From: Schwartzia succinivorans DSM 10502
GTDB lineage: Bacteria > Bacillota > Negativicutes > Selenomonadales > Selenomonadaceae
Assembly: GCF_900129225.1 (NCBI RefSeq)
Contig: NZ_FQUG01000003.1
Coordinates: 341,388 to 405,387, forward strand
Length of the DNA: 64,000 nucleotides
Direction of reading: 5' to 3'
Part shown: one piece after another, positions 47,662-55,571 of the stretch
Position numbering within the stretch: position 1 is the first letter of the stretch
Layout: each line of letters opens with the position of its first letter
Program-made: the position numbers and the translations under genes
Notes under the pieces: model-generated
Databases searched by the model: none
What the model was told of the DNA's origin: nothing
What the model saw: only the letters and a program-made list of their open reading frames with translations

Positions 47662-48087
47662 ATGGATGATATGACTCCCGAACAACGCAGGAAGAATATG
47701 CAGCATATTCGGTCAAAAGATACATCTATCGAAATAAAGCTGCGAACCGCGTTGTGGCATAAAGGGATCCGATATCGAAAAAACTACAAGGGCTTAATTG
47801 GAAAACCCGATATTGTTATTACAAAATATAAAATTGCGGTTTTCTGTGACAGTTCGTTTTGGCACGGAAAAGATTTTGATAAAAAGAAGCCCGTTGCTAC
47901 TAACAGCGAGTATTGGAGCGCTAAAATTAGACGCAATATAAAGCGTGATGATGAAGTTACTCAGTTGTTGAATGCGAATGGATGGACTGTGCTTCGCTTT
48001 TGGGATGAGGACATAAATAAACATTTGAATGAATGCGTTAAGACCGTGGAAGAAGCAATTCTTGATGTTACCGTACAAGGTATATGA
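47662..48087 (+). CDS. vsr: Very short patch repair endonuclease (Vsr)
   Basis: 141 aa. Nicks next to T:G mismatches that arise when 5-methylcytosine deaminates, so it belongs with a C5 methyltransferase. Family motifs MTPEQRRKNMQHIRSKDTSIE, KPDIVITKYKIAVFCDSSFWHG (read in two parts) and VLRFWDEDI are clear. ATG 47662 with AGAGGT ahead was chosen; the frame extends back to 47599 without an SD. 129 nt after the methyltransferase. Confidence 0.94.
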   Translation: MDDMTPEQRRKNMQHIRSKDTSIEIKLRTALWHKGIRYRKNYKGLIGKPDIVITKYKIAVFCDSSFWHGKDFDKKKPVATNSEYWSAKIRRNIKRDDEVTQLLNANGWTVLRFWDEDINKHLNECVKTVEEAILDVTVQGI

Positions 48088-48138
48088 TTTTTGAGGAATA
48101 CTTTATCCGATTTTGCGCGGTGTGTCTAGTTAAAATAG

Positions 48139-48182
48139 GCATCTTAGAAATGATGAAAGTCTTTCTAAGGTGCTTTTGTTTT
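48139..48182 (+). terminator. Terminator of the defence operon
   Basis: GCATCTTAGAAA (48139-48150) and TTTCTAAGGTGC (48162-48173), one mismatch, followed by TTTTGTTTT. 50 nt after vsr. Confidence 0.8.
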
Positions 48183-48275
48183 GCAGTTTTCAACGATAAT
48201 GCAACGATTCTGAAATCGTTTGTACTTTGGAATAGAATGGTGTTTCGAATTGACATCTAAATCATTAGGTATGTT

Positions 48276-48375
48276 CACGCCAAATGGATAAGTAAAATTG
48301 CGCCAAATGCATAATTAAAATTAAGCCAAATGGATAAGTGAAATTGCGCCAAATGGATAAGTTGTGCTATAATTG
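48276..48375 (+). repeat. 23-bp iterated repeats upstream of the DUF4143-type ATPase
   Basis: Four units of (C/A)GCCAAATGGATAAGTAAAATT-like sequence at about 23-bp spacing (48278, 48301, 48324, 48347), with a degenerate fifth (CCTAAATGGA) at about 48376. There are no spacers, so this is not a CRISPR. The last units overlap the promoter. Confidence 0.85.
48344..48373 (+). promoter_or_regulatory. Promoter of the DUF4143-type ATPase gene
   Basis: TTGCGC (48344-48349), 18-nt spacer, TATAAT (48368-48373). The -35 lies at the junction of repeat units 3 and 4, so a protein bound to the repeats would cover the promoter. Confidence 0.55.
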
Positions 48376-48395
48376 CCCTAAATGGAGGGATTGTC

Positions 48396-49673
48396 ATGGC
48401 AAAGAAGTATATGCCAAGACTGGCAGATAAGCTGTTGGCGATGCACTTGGCCAGTAAAGGTGCTGTGCTTGTCAGAGGCGCAAAATGGTGTGGAAAAACT
48501 ACTACTGCGCTGCAGGCAGCACAGAGTGTTATTTTTATGCAGGATCCTGATAATAAGGCGCAATATTTGGAGCTGTCTGTATTAAAGCCGTCACGGTTAT
48601 TGCAGGGGGATACACCTCATTTGATAGATGAATGGCAGATTGCACCACAGCTGTGGGATGCTGTTCGTTTTGCTGTCGATCAGAGGGGGGCATTTGGTCA
48701 GTTCATTATGACAGGCTCAGCTGTGCCACCTGATACTTCACAGGTAACTCATACGGGAACCGGGCGTATTGCTAATTTGACTATGCGTCCTATGACGTTG
48801 TATGAATCAGGTGAATCATCCGGAGAGGTGTCACTGAAAGCACTGTTTGAAAATGCGCATGATGTTGACGGTGAAAATGAGTTAGATATTGATGATATAG
48901 CTTATTTAATATGCCGTGGTGGATGGCCTCAGGCTTTGGGGTGTCCTAAGGATATAGCTTTGCGTCAGGCTATTGATTATTTTGATACAGTTGTGGAAGG
49001 TGATATTTCCCGCGTTGATGGAAAAAAACGCAGCGGTGATTATACTAAAAGACTGCTTCGGGCGTATGCGCGTGCTGTGGGTTCACAGGCAAGTATCAAT
49101 TCTTTGGCATCAGATATGGCGGTAAATGAGGAAACGACTCTTTCGAGTGTTACTGTAAGTGATTATATAAATGCATTAAAACAAATATATGTGATTGAAA
49201 ATTCGCTGGCTTGGAATCCAAATTTGCGTTCTAAGGCAGCTATACGCACGTCAGACACAAGGTATTTTGTCGACCCGTCTATTGGTGCGGCTGCTTTGGG
49301 AATAGGACCAAATGATTTAATTAATGATTTGAATACTATGGGGTTGTTTTTTGAAAATATGTGCATAAGGGAGCTACGGACTTATGCAGAGGTTCTTGAT
49401 GGACAGGTGTATCATTATCGTGATAAAAACGGGTTGGAATGTGATGCGGTCATTCATCTGAGAAATGGTGAATATGGTCTTATTGAAATAAAGCTTGGCG
49501 GTGAGGACGCTGTGGATAAAGGGGCTTCTACTTTAGCTGCTCTTGCTGAGAGTATTGATACAACACGTATGAAATCCCCCGCATTTTGTATGGTATTAAC
49601 TGGGATGGGCAAATTCGCATATAAGCGGAAGGATGGAATTTTTGTTGTTCCTGTAGGGTGCTTGCGTGACTGA
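48396..49673 (+). CDS. AAA_14/DUF4143-type ATPase
   Basis: 425 aa. Walker A RGAKWCGKTTTA, Walker B HLIDEWQ, sensor-like FIMTGSAVPP. The C-terminal part has GLECDAVIHLRNGEYGLIEIK, a pattern seen in PD-(D/E)XK-like domains at the end of this family. The biological role of the family is not established; members are common, patchily distributed and often lone genes in accessory DNA. ATG 48396 follows GGAGGG at about 9 nt. Confidence 0.85.
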   Translation: MAKKYMPRLADKLLAMHLASKGAVLVRGAKWCGKTTTALQAAQSVIFMQDPDNKAQYLELSVLKPSRLLQGDTPHLIDEWQIAPQLWDAVRFAVDQRGAFGQFIMTGSAVPPDTSQVTHTGTGRIANLTMRPMTLYESGESSGEVSLKALFENAHDVDGENELDIDDIAYLICRGGWPQALGCPKDIALRQAIDYFDTVVEGDISRVDGKKRSGDYTKRLLRAYARAVGSQASINSLASDMAVNEETTLSSVTVSDYINALKQIYVIENSLAWNPNLRSKAAIRTSDTRYFVDPSIGAAALGIGPNDLINDLNTMGLFFENMCIRELRTYAEVLDGQVYHYRDKNGLECDAVIHLRNGEYGLIEIKLGGEDAVDKGASTLAALAESIDTTRMKSPAFCMVLTGMGKFAYKRKDGIFVVPVGCLRD

Positions 49674-49713
49674 TTAGTGCAAGCATGCGTCAAATTTGAA
49701 AGAGGAGTGCATT

Positions 49714-50397
49714 ATGGAGAAATTGGATGACAGGTTGAGGGCGGTTGCTTCGTTTGTGCCTGCAGGGGCGCGTGTGGCGGATGTAGGCTCTGACCATGCT
49801 TATTTGGCGATGTATCTTTTTACTGATGGCGGCGCGGATTTCGTAATAGCTACGGATAAAAACGAGGGACCGTGTGAGGCGGCGCGGGCGACTTTGCGTT
49901 CAGCAGGTCTTTTGGAGAAGATTCCCGTCCGCTGTGGTGACGGACTCATGGCTTTGGAGCCCGGTGAGGTGGATTATGTTTGTATTGCGGGTATGGGCGG
50001 CGAGCTTATTGCGCATATCCTGAATGCGGCACCGTCTGTGTTCGGAAGGTTGAAACGGGTGGTTTTGCAGCCGATGAATGATGCGCCGATGCTTCGCGCG
50101 TGGCTTTATAAGAACGGCTGGCATGTCGCAGATGAGAGCCTGGCCGAGGTGGACGGACGGCTTTATGAAATAATTGCGGCGGAGCCGGGTACAGAGGCTG
50201 TGCCTGAGCCTGTGCTGCTTGAGCTGGGGCCTGTGCTGTGCAGCAGGAAGCCTGAGCTGTATACAAGGCATGTGGAGGAACGGATTGCGAAGTATCAGCG
50301 TATTCTGGATGGGCTTAGGAGAAGCGGTCATCCTGATATTGAGCGGATTCGTGAGATAGGTGCGAAAATCAGGGAGATGGAGGGAAAACAATGGTGA
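49714..50397 (+). CDS. trmK: tRNA (adenine(22)-N1)-methyltransferase
   Basis: 227-aa class I SAM methyltransferase. Motif I VADVGSDHAYLAMYL, acidic loop IATDKNEGPC, and AGMGGELIAHIL, characteristic of the TrmK/YqfN family. ATG 49714 with GAGGAG ahead replaces an in-frame start at 49696. Marks the return to housekeeping DNA; overlaps the Nif3-family gene by 7 nt, a conserved pairing in Firmicutes. Confidence 0.93.
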   Translation: MEKLDDRLRAVASFVPAGARVADVGSDHAYLAMYLFTDGGADFVIATDKNEGPCEAARATLRSAGLLEKIPVRCGDGLMALEPGEVDYVCIAGMGGELIAHILNAAPSVFGRLKRVVLQPMNDAPMLRAWLYKNGWHVADESLAEVDGRLYEIIAAEPGTEAVPEPVLLELGPVLCSRKPELYTRHVEERIAKYQRILDGLRRSGHPDIERIREIGAKIREMEGKQW

Positions 50398-51512
50398 AGT
50401 GTCAGGTAGTCATGGATGCCATGGAGAGGCTGGCTCCAAAAAAATTAGCTGAAGACTGGGATAATCCTGGGCTGTTGGTTGGCAGTCCTTCACAGGAGGT
50501 AAATAAGGTTCTTGTCTGCCTTGATGTGCGGGATGATGTTATCGACCGCGCGGTTGAGGGCGGTTATGATATGATTGTTTCTCATCATCCTTTGATTTTC
50601 AGGTCGATGAAGAAGATTCGTACTGATTTGCCTGACGGAAGGAAGCTGGCAAGGCTTTTGAAGCATGATATTGCTGTTTTTGCGGCGCATACGAATCTGG
50701 ATATTGCCCGGGGCGGAGTTAATGATGTGCTGGCGGAAAGGTGCGGTCTTGGCGAACTGCAGCCTTTTGATACAACGGGGGAAGAGAAGCTGGTGAAGCT
50801 GGCTGTGTATGTTCCGAGGGATTATGCGGATGCTGTGCGTGATGCGATTTTTTCTGCAGGGGCAGGTCATATCGGGAATTACAGCGAGTGCAGTTTTAAT
50901 GTTGATGGAAAGGGTACATTCAAGCCTCTTGAGGGGACTCATCCTTTTATCGGGACAGAGGGTACACGCGAGGCTGTGGATGAGGTGCGTATAGAGACGA
51001 TTTTCCCTTCGATGCTTCAGGGGAAGGTTGTGCGGGAGCTGGTAAAGGCTCATCCGTACGAGGAGCCTGCGTATGATTTGTATCCGCTGGCAAATAAGGG
51101 AGCTGTGTATAGTCTGGGAAGGATTGGCTCTGTGGAAGCTCCTGTAACTTTGGATGTTTTTGCGGCACGGGTGAAGGAGGGCCTTGGGGCTGATTCGATT
51201 CGTGTTGTGAGGGCAGGTGAGCGTCTGATAAAGAAGGCCGCGCTCTGCAGCGGAAGCGGTGCGGAGTTTATTGAGAAGGCGGCTTTTATGGGTTGTGATG
51301 TTTATATTACCGGGGATGTGCGTTATCATGATGCGCAGCGTGCTGTTGAGCTGGGTATTCATGTGGTTGATGCCGGGCATTTTCCAACGGAGCAGCCTGT
51401 TGTGCCTGTGGTGGCCGGGTATCTTCGTGATGAGCTTGGGAAGGTGCGCGGAGGAAAGGATGTAGAGGTTGCTGCAGATGATATGCTGAAGGATTTTTTT
51501 AGTTTTATGTAA
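50391..51512 (+). CDS. Nif3-like dinuclear metal centre protein (YqfO type)
   Basis: 373 aa. Metal-binding motifs IVSHHPLIFRS and FAAHTNLDIARGG at the N-terminal half and ITGDVRYHDAQRAVELGIHV with DAGHFPTE at the C-terminal half. The ~100 residues between (KLAVYVPRDYADAVRDAI...) fit the inserted PII/CutA-like domain of the longer YqfO subgroup. Biochemical role not firmly known, though often described as GTP cyclohydrolase 1 type 2-like. Confidence 0.9.
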   Translation: MVKCQVVMDAMERLAPKKLAEDWDNPGLLVGSPSQEVNKVLVCLDVRDDVIDRAVEGGYDMIVSHHPLIFRSMKKIRTDLPDGRKLARLLKHDIAVFAAHTNLDIARGGVNDVLAERCGLGELQPFDTTGEEKLVKLAVYVPRDYADAVRDAIFSAGAGHIGNYSECSFNVDGKGTFKPLEGTHPFIGTEGTREAVDEVRIETIFPSMLQGKVVRELVKAHPYEEPAYDLYPLANKGAVYSLGRIGSVEAPVTLDVFAARVKEGLGADSIRVVRAGERLIKKAALCSGSGAEFIEKAAFMGCDVYITGDVRYHDAQRAVELGIHVVDAGHFPTEQPVVPVVAGYLRDELGKVRGGKDVEVAADDMLKDFFSFM

Positions 51513-51518
51513 TTTTTG

Positions 51519-51547
51519 TTGCCGTATTTTAACGAAGGCGCTATAAT
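51519..51547 (+). promoter_or_regulatory. Promoter of rnpB
   Basis: TTGCCG (51519-51524), 17-nt spacer, TATAAT (51542-51547), about 8 nt before the RNA. Confidence 0.75.
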
Positions 51548-51554
51548 TTATACT

Positions 51555-51906
51555 TGCGAGTATGAAAGGCAATCGCTGGTGTCCTTGAGGCACTTGAGGA
51601 AAGTCCGGGCTCCACAGGGCAGCGTGCTGGATAACGTCCAGCAAGGGTGACCTTCGGGAAAGTGTCATAGAAAAGAAAACCGCCGGGCAACCGGTAAGGG
51701 TGGAAAGGTGCGGTAAGAGCGCACCAGCAGTCAGGTGACTGGCTGGCTTGATAAACCCCACGCGGAGCAAGACCAAATAGGGAAGGGATGATGCGGCCCG
51801 CGGAACCTTCCGGGTTGAGTCGCTTGAGCTTGCAGGTAACTGTAAGTCCAGATAAATGATTGCTGCCGCTTTGCGGTACAGAACTCGGCTTATTGAGTAC
51901 TCGCAC
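51555..51906 (+). ncRNA. rnpB: RNase P RNA (class A)
   Basis: Catalytic RNA that matures tRNA 5' ends. The universal core is readable: GAGGAAAGTCCGGGCTCCAC near the 5' end, AGGGTGGAAAGGTGCGGTAA, and ACAGAACTCGGCTTA near the 3' end. P1 is GCGAGTA (51556) with TACTCGC (51898-51904). About 350 nt, normal for a class A RNA. Confidence 0.97.
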
Positions 51907-51914
51907 GATTTTTA

Positions 51915-51944
51915 CAGCTGTCTGTTTTTGCAGGCAGCTTTTTT
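51915..51944 (+). terminator. Terminator of rnpB
   Basis: AGCTGTCTG and CAGGCAGCT arms with a T-rich loop, then TTTTTTG. Confidence 0.8.
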
Positions 51945-52081
51945 GTTTTTGGGGCATGATGATATGATTTGTTGATTATAGTCTGATGCGATATTTATTA
52001 TTCCTTGATTTTCTACGCAAACAGGTATGTCCATGTGTAAATTTTTTTCTCAAAAAGCAGGAATTTTATTCAATAAAGGCG

Positions 52082-52087
52082 TATAAT
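52082..52087 (+). promoter_or_regulatory. Probable -10 for the c-di-AMP riboswitch transcript
   Basis: TATAAT 45 nt before the riboswitch; no clear -35. The remaining sequence of the gap (51945-52127) shows nothing else. Confidence 0.4.
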
Positions 52088-52127
52088 ATATATCGTGAGT
52101 TTGGATTGTGCATTTTTATGATGCATA

Positions 52128-52271
52128 AATCCCATATAAAGCCGAGTCCAGCTCAGGAGCGGGGGAACCAAGTTTTTGGGGTGAATGTTGTTTTTTCTTT
52201 GTTGAATTGACATGGGTGGTCTTCTCTACCCTAACCCGGCAGCTAACCTCGTAGGCGAATAGAGAGAGGAG
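52128..52271 (+). ncRNA. Cyclic di-AMP riboswitch (ydaO/yuaA type)
   Basis: Class signatures in order: GCCGAGTCCAGCTC, GCGGGGGAACCAAGTTTTT, GGGGTGAATG, then after a variable arm ACCCGGCAGCTAACCTCGTA, GGCGAATAGAGAGAGGAG. The last segment also holds the SD (GAGGAG 52266-52271) of the downstream gene. No separate terminator is seen, so control may be at translation or through alternative pairing of that 3' segment. Known members turn genes off when c-di-AMP is high and often precede cell-wall hydrolases. Confidence 0.93.
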
Positions 52272-52278
52272 TGGCTTT

Positions 52279-52941
52279 TTGAGTAAAGCAGTACGTATTC
52301 TTTTTGTTTCGTTGCTTTGCATGTGCTGCTTTTCCGTGGTGAGTGCAGAGTCATTCAGCGTGGGAGATCAGGGGAATGATGTCGCTGAGATTCAGGGTGC
52401 TCTGGCTGATCTGGGGTTTGATGTGGTCGCCGATGGTGACTATGGCCCGGGTACAGTCGCTGCAGTTAAGGAATTTCAGGCCTCACATGGGATGGAGGTA
52501 GACGGCCAGGTCGGACCTTCTACTTACTCGGCTTTGCTGGGTAAGAGTATGCCGGAGGTAAGCCGCGGATCCAATTATTACTACCGTCGTATCGTTCAGA
52601 CGGCGATGGAGTATATTGGTGTACCGTACGTGTTCGGAGGGACTTCTCCAAGCGGTTTTGACTGCTCGGGTTATGTCCGTTATGTTTTTGCTCATGCAGG
52701 TATTTATCTGCCGCGCATGGCTGACGAACAGTACGAGGTCGGAACTCCTGTTGCGATGAGCAATCTTCGCACGGGCGATTTGGTTTTCTTTTCAACGTAT
52801 GATTACGGAGCATCTCATGTTGGCATCTATCTGAGCAACGGAAACTTCATCAACGCTTCATCGAGCCGCGGCGTTGCAATTGACTCACTGTACAGTGAGT
52901 ATTGGGGCGGCTGCTACATCGGTGCGCGTCGGGTAATGTAA
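52279..52941 (+). CDS. Secreted NlpC/P60 peptidoglycan hydrolase with a peptidoglycan-binding domain
   Basis: 220 aa: signal peptide (residues 1-23, core ILFVSLLCMCCFSVV), PG_binding_1 domain (VGDQGNDVAEIQGALADLGF, GTVAAVKEFQASHGMEVDG), and NlpC/P60 catalytic domain with the Cys in GFDCSGYVRY, His in ASHVGIYLSNG, and a third polar residue in FINASSS. Cleaves within stem peptides of murein. TTG 52279 lies 7 nt after GAGGAG. Controlled by the c-di-AMP riboswitch; followed by a terminator. Confidence 0.94.
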   Translation: MSKAVRILFVSLLCMCCFSVVSAESFSVGDQGNDVAEIQGALADLGFDVVADGDYGPGTVAAVKEFQASHGMEVDGQVGPSTYSALLGKSMPEVSRGSNYYYRRIVQTAMEYIGVPYVFGGTSPSGFDCSGYVRYVFAHAGIYLPRMADEQYEVGTPVAMSNLRTGDLVFFSTYDYGASHVGIYLSNGNFINASSSRGVAIDSLYSEYWGGCYIGARRVM

Positions 52942-52947
52942 ATTTTC

Positions 52948-52977
52948 GGGAGGCTGTTTCGGCCTCCTCTTTTTTTA
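52948..52977 (+). terminator. Terminator after the NlpC/P60 gene
   Basis: GGAGGC and GCCTCC arms around TGTTTCG, followed by TCTTTTTTT. Confidence 0.85.
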
Positions 52978-53050
52978 TGTTGGCGTATTGCAGGATATAT
53001 AAGCTTTTCGTAGAATATTTATATAGATTTACGATAACGGAGGTTGCGTG

Positions 53051-53932
53051 ATGATAAGGAAAGGTATTATTTTGGCCGGCGGGTCGGGTACCAGGCTGTA
53101 TCCTTTGACCAAGGTTGTGTCAAAGCAGCTTATGCCTGTGTATGATAAGCCAATGATTTATTACCCTCTTTCGACTTTGATGCTTGCAGGTATTGATGAT
53201 ATTCTGGTTATTACTACTCCCCGTGACAGTCAGAGCTTTCGTGAGCTTTTGGGAGACGGCAGTCAGTGGGGGATTTCGATTTCCTATGAGGTTCAGCCGA
53301 GTCCTGACGGACTGGCGCAGGCTTTTTTGATTGGCGAGAGGTTCATAGACGGAGAGGGCTGCGCGCTTGTTCTCGGTGATAATATTTTTTATGGTTCTGA
53401 TTTGGCTGTGGCTATGCAGAACGCAGCGTCGAAGGATGACGGTGCAACGGTTTTCGCGTATTATGTTGCGGATCCTGAGCGGTATGGCGTTGTTGAGTTT
53501 GACAAGGACGGAAAGGCTTTGAGTCTTGAGGAAAAGCCTGAAAATCCGCGGTCCAATTATGCGGTTACAGGTCTTTATTTCTACGATTCGGATATTGTGG
53601 AGGTTGCCCGTTCCGTGAAGCCGTCTGCCAGAGGCGAGCTTGAGATTACTGATGTTAATAAGACGTATCTTGAGGCAGGTAAGCTCCGTGTGGAGAAGAT
53701 GCGCCGCGGTTACGCCTGGCTTGATACGGGTACTCATGAGTCGCTGATGCAGGCGGCAGGGTTTGTCCAGACGATTCAGGCCCGCCAGGGACTTAAAATC
53801 GCATGTGTAGAAGAGATTGCATACCGTATGGGACGAATCAGCGCAGAGCAGGTACAGAAGCTGGCTGAGCCGCTGAAGAAGAATGAATACGGTCAGTATT
53901 TGATGCAGATGATTAGTGAAAAGGGATATTGA
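53051..53932 (+). CDS. rfbA: Glucose-1-phosphate thymidylyltransferase
   Basis: Makes dTDP-glucose from dTTP and glucose-1-phosphate. 293 aa; nucleotidyltransferase signature [20 protein letters not shown], then [12 protein letters not shown] and [11 protein letters not shown] 53051 has GGAGG at 53040-53044; an in-frame GTG 53048 is possible. First of a three-gene deoxysugar unit. Confidence 0.96.
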   Translation: MIRKGIILAGGSGTRLYPLTKVVSKQLMPVYDKPMIYYPLSTLMLAGIDDILVITTPRDSQSFRELLGDGSQWGISISYEVQPSPDGLAQAFLIGERFIDGEGCALVLGDNIFYGSDLAVAMQNAASKDDGATVFAYYVADPERYGVVEFDKDGKALSLEEKPENPRSNYAVTGLYFYDSDIVEVARSVKPSARGELEITDVNKTYLEAGKLRVEKMRRGYAWLDTGTHESLMQAAGFVQTIQARQGLKIACVEEIAYRMGRISAEQVQKLAEPLKKNEYGQYLMQMISEKGY

Positions 53933-53945
53933 GGGGGACGTCGTT

Positions 53946-54515
53946 TTGAATATAGAAGAGACAAGCTTAAAGGGTGTTTATGTGATTACTCCTCAGGTTT
54001 TTGGAGATGCCCGTGGCTGGTTTATGGAGAGCTGGTCACAGCGCAAAATGGAGGAAGCAGGTATTTTTGTTGATTTTGTTCAGGATAATCATTCTTTTTC
54101 CGCGCAGAAGGGGACTCTCCGGGGACTTCATTATCAGCTGAATCCCATGAGTCAGGCTAAGCTTATCCGCTGCACCCGGGGAGAGCTGCTTGATGTTGCT
54201 GTGGATATCCGCAAGGGTTCGCCTCAGTACGGAAAGTGGGTCAGTGTAAGGCTTTCCGCTGAGAATAAAAAGCAGATTTTTATACCCCGCGGTTTTGCGC
54301 ACGGGTTTATTACGCTGACGGATAATGTGGAGGTTCAGTATAAGGCGGATAATTATTACGCGCCTGAATGCGATGGAAATATCCGCTGGAATGATCCGCA
54401 GATTGGTATTGACTGGGAGCTTGAGCCGATTATTTTGTCGGATAAGGATGAGAAGGCACCGCTTCTGAGTGAGAGAACGAATTTGAATTTTGTCTATGAG
54501 GAGGCAAAAGAATGA
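53946..54515 (+). CDS. rfbC: dTDP-4-dehydrorhamnose 3,5-epimerase
   Basis: 189-aa RmlC cupin. GDARGWFMESW, the histidine motif GTLRGLHYQLNP, RKGSPQYGKWVSV and IPRGFAHGFITL are diagnostic. TTG 53946 follows GAGGGGGA; the upstream in-frame ATG at 53916 lies within rfbA and has no SD. Confidence 0.95.
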   Translation: MNIEETSLKGVYVITPQVFGDARGWFMESWSQRKMEEAGIFVDFVQDNHSFSAQKGTLRGLHYQLNPMSQAKLIRCTRGELLDVAVDIRKGSPQYGKWVSVRLSAENKKQIFIPRGFAHGFITLTDNVEVQYKADNYYAPECDGNIRWNDPQIGIDWELEPIILSDKDEKAPLLSERTNLNFVYEEAKE

Positions 54516-55540
54516 ATATTGTTGTCACAGGCGGAGCAGGGTTCATAGGAAGTAATTTTGTATATTATGAGCTGGAGCATCATCCTGAGGATACTATTAT
54601 CTGCTATGATGCGCTGACGTATGCCGGGAATCTTGAAACACTTCAGGAAGCAGAGAAAAATCCGAAATTCAGGTTTATTCATGCGGATATAGCTGACCGT
54701 CAGGCTGTCTACGATATGTTTGAGAAAGAGAAGCCTGATATTATCGTGAATTTTGCGGCGGAGAGCCATGTTGACCGCTCTATTGAGAATCCTGAGCAGT
54801 TTTTGAAAACGAATTTCATGGGTACGGGCGTTCTTCTGGATGCGTGCAGGAAGTACGGGATACAGAGGTATCATCAGGTTTCTACTGATGAGGTGTATGG
54901 CGATTTGCCTCTGGACCGTCCTGATTTGTTTTTTACGGAGACAACGAATCTGCACACCTCCAGTCCGTATTCTGCATCGAAGGCATCGGCGGATTTGCTT
55001 GTGATGTCGTATCACAGGACGTACGGGGTTCCTGCAAGTATATCCAGATGCTCGAACAATTACGGGCCGTTTCATTTCCCGGAGAAGCTGATTCCGCTGA
55101 TGATTATCAATGCGCTCAATGACAAGAAGCTGCCGGTTTACGGCACAGGTGAAAATGTGCGTGACTGGCTCTATGTAGAGGATCACTGCTCTGCTATTGA
55201 TTTGATTCTTCGCAAGGGAAAGGCCGGAGATTTGTTTAATATCGGCGGACACAATGAGAAGCAGAATATTGAGGTTGTGAAAATCATTCTGAAGGCTCTC
55301 GGGAAACCTGAGTCCCTGATTGAGTATGTCGCCGACAGAAAAGGTCATGACCGCCGCTATGCGATTGACCCTACTAAGATTCGTGAGGCGCTCGGGTGGG
55401 AGCCTGAAACCCGTTTTGAGACAGGAATACAAAAGACGATAGAATGGTATCTGACGCATAAGGACTGGTGGCAGCATATCATCAGCGGCGAGTATATGCA
55501 GTATTATGACCGTATGTACGGAAACCGTGGCAAGGCATAA
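54512..55540 (+). CDS. rfbB: dTDP-glucose 4,6-dehydratase
   Basis: 342-aa short-chain dehydrogenase fold. NAD loop VTGGAGFIGSNFVYYEL, DALTYAGNLETL, catalytic STDEVYGDL and YSASKASADLL. ATGA overlap with rfbC. The fourth enzyme of the dTDP-rhamnose path (rfbD) is not next to it, so it is either elsewhere or a different dTDP-6-deoxysugar is made. Confidence 0.96.
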   Translation: MNIVVTGGAGFIGSNFVYYELEHHPEDTIICYDALTYAGNLETLQEAEKNPKFRFIHADIADRQAVYDMFEKEKPDIIVNFAAESHVDRSIENPEQFLKTNFMGTGVLLDACRKYGIQRYHQVSTDEVYGDLPLDRPDLFFTETTNLHTSSPYSASKASADLLVMSYHRTYGVPASISRCSNNYGPFHFPEKLIPLMIINALNDKKLPVYGTGENVRDWLYVEDHCSAIDLILRKGKAGDLFNIGGHNEKQNIEVVKIILKALGKPESLIEYVADRKGHDRRYAIDPTKIREALGWEPETRFETGIQKTIEWYLTHKDWWQHIISGEYMQYYDRMYGNRGKA

Positions 55541-55571
55541 GCGTTAATCGGGTGGAAGGATTGATTTTGTT

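Noticed and set aside
48276..48385. Possible CRISPR array
   Set aside because: Units are contiguous with no unique spacers and no cas genes are present.
50490..51776. Minus-strand ORF of 428 codons opposite the Nif3 gene and rnpB
   Set aside because: Runs through a certain RNA gene and a conserved protein; composition is that of an antisense frame.
54494..55477. Minus-strand ORF of 327 codons opposite rfbB
   Set aside because: Antisense shadow of a well-identified enzyme; no RBS or recognisable motifs.
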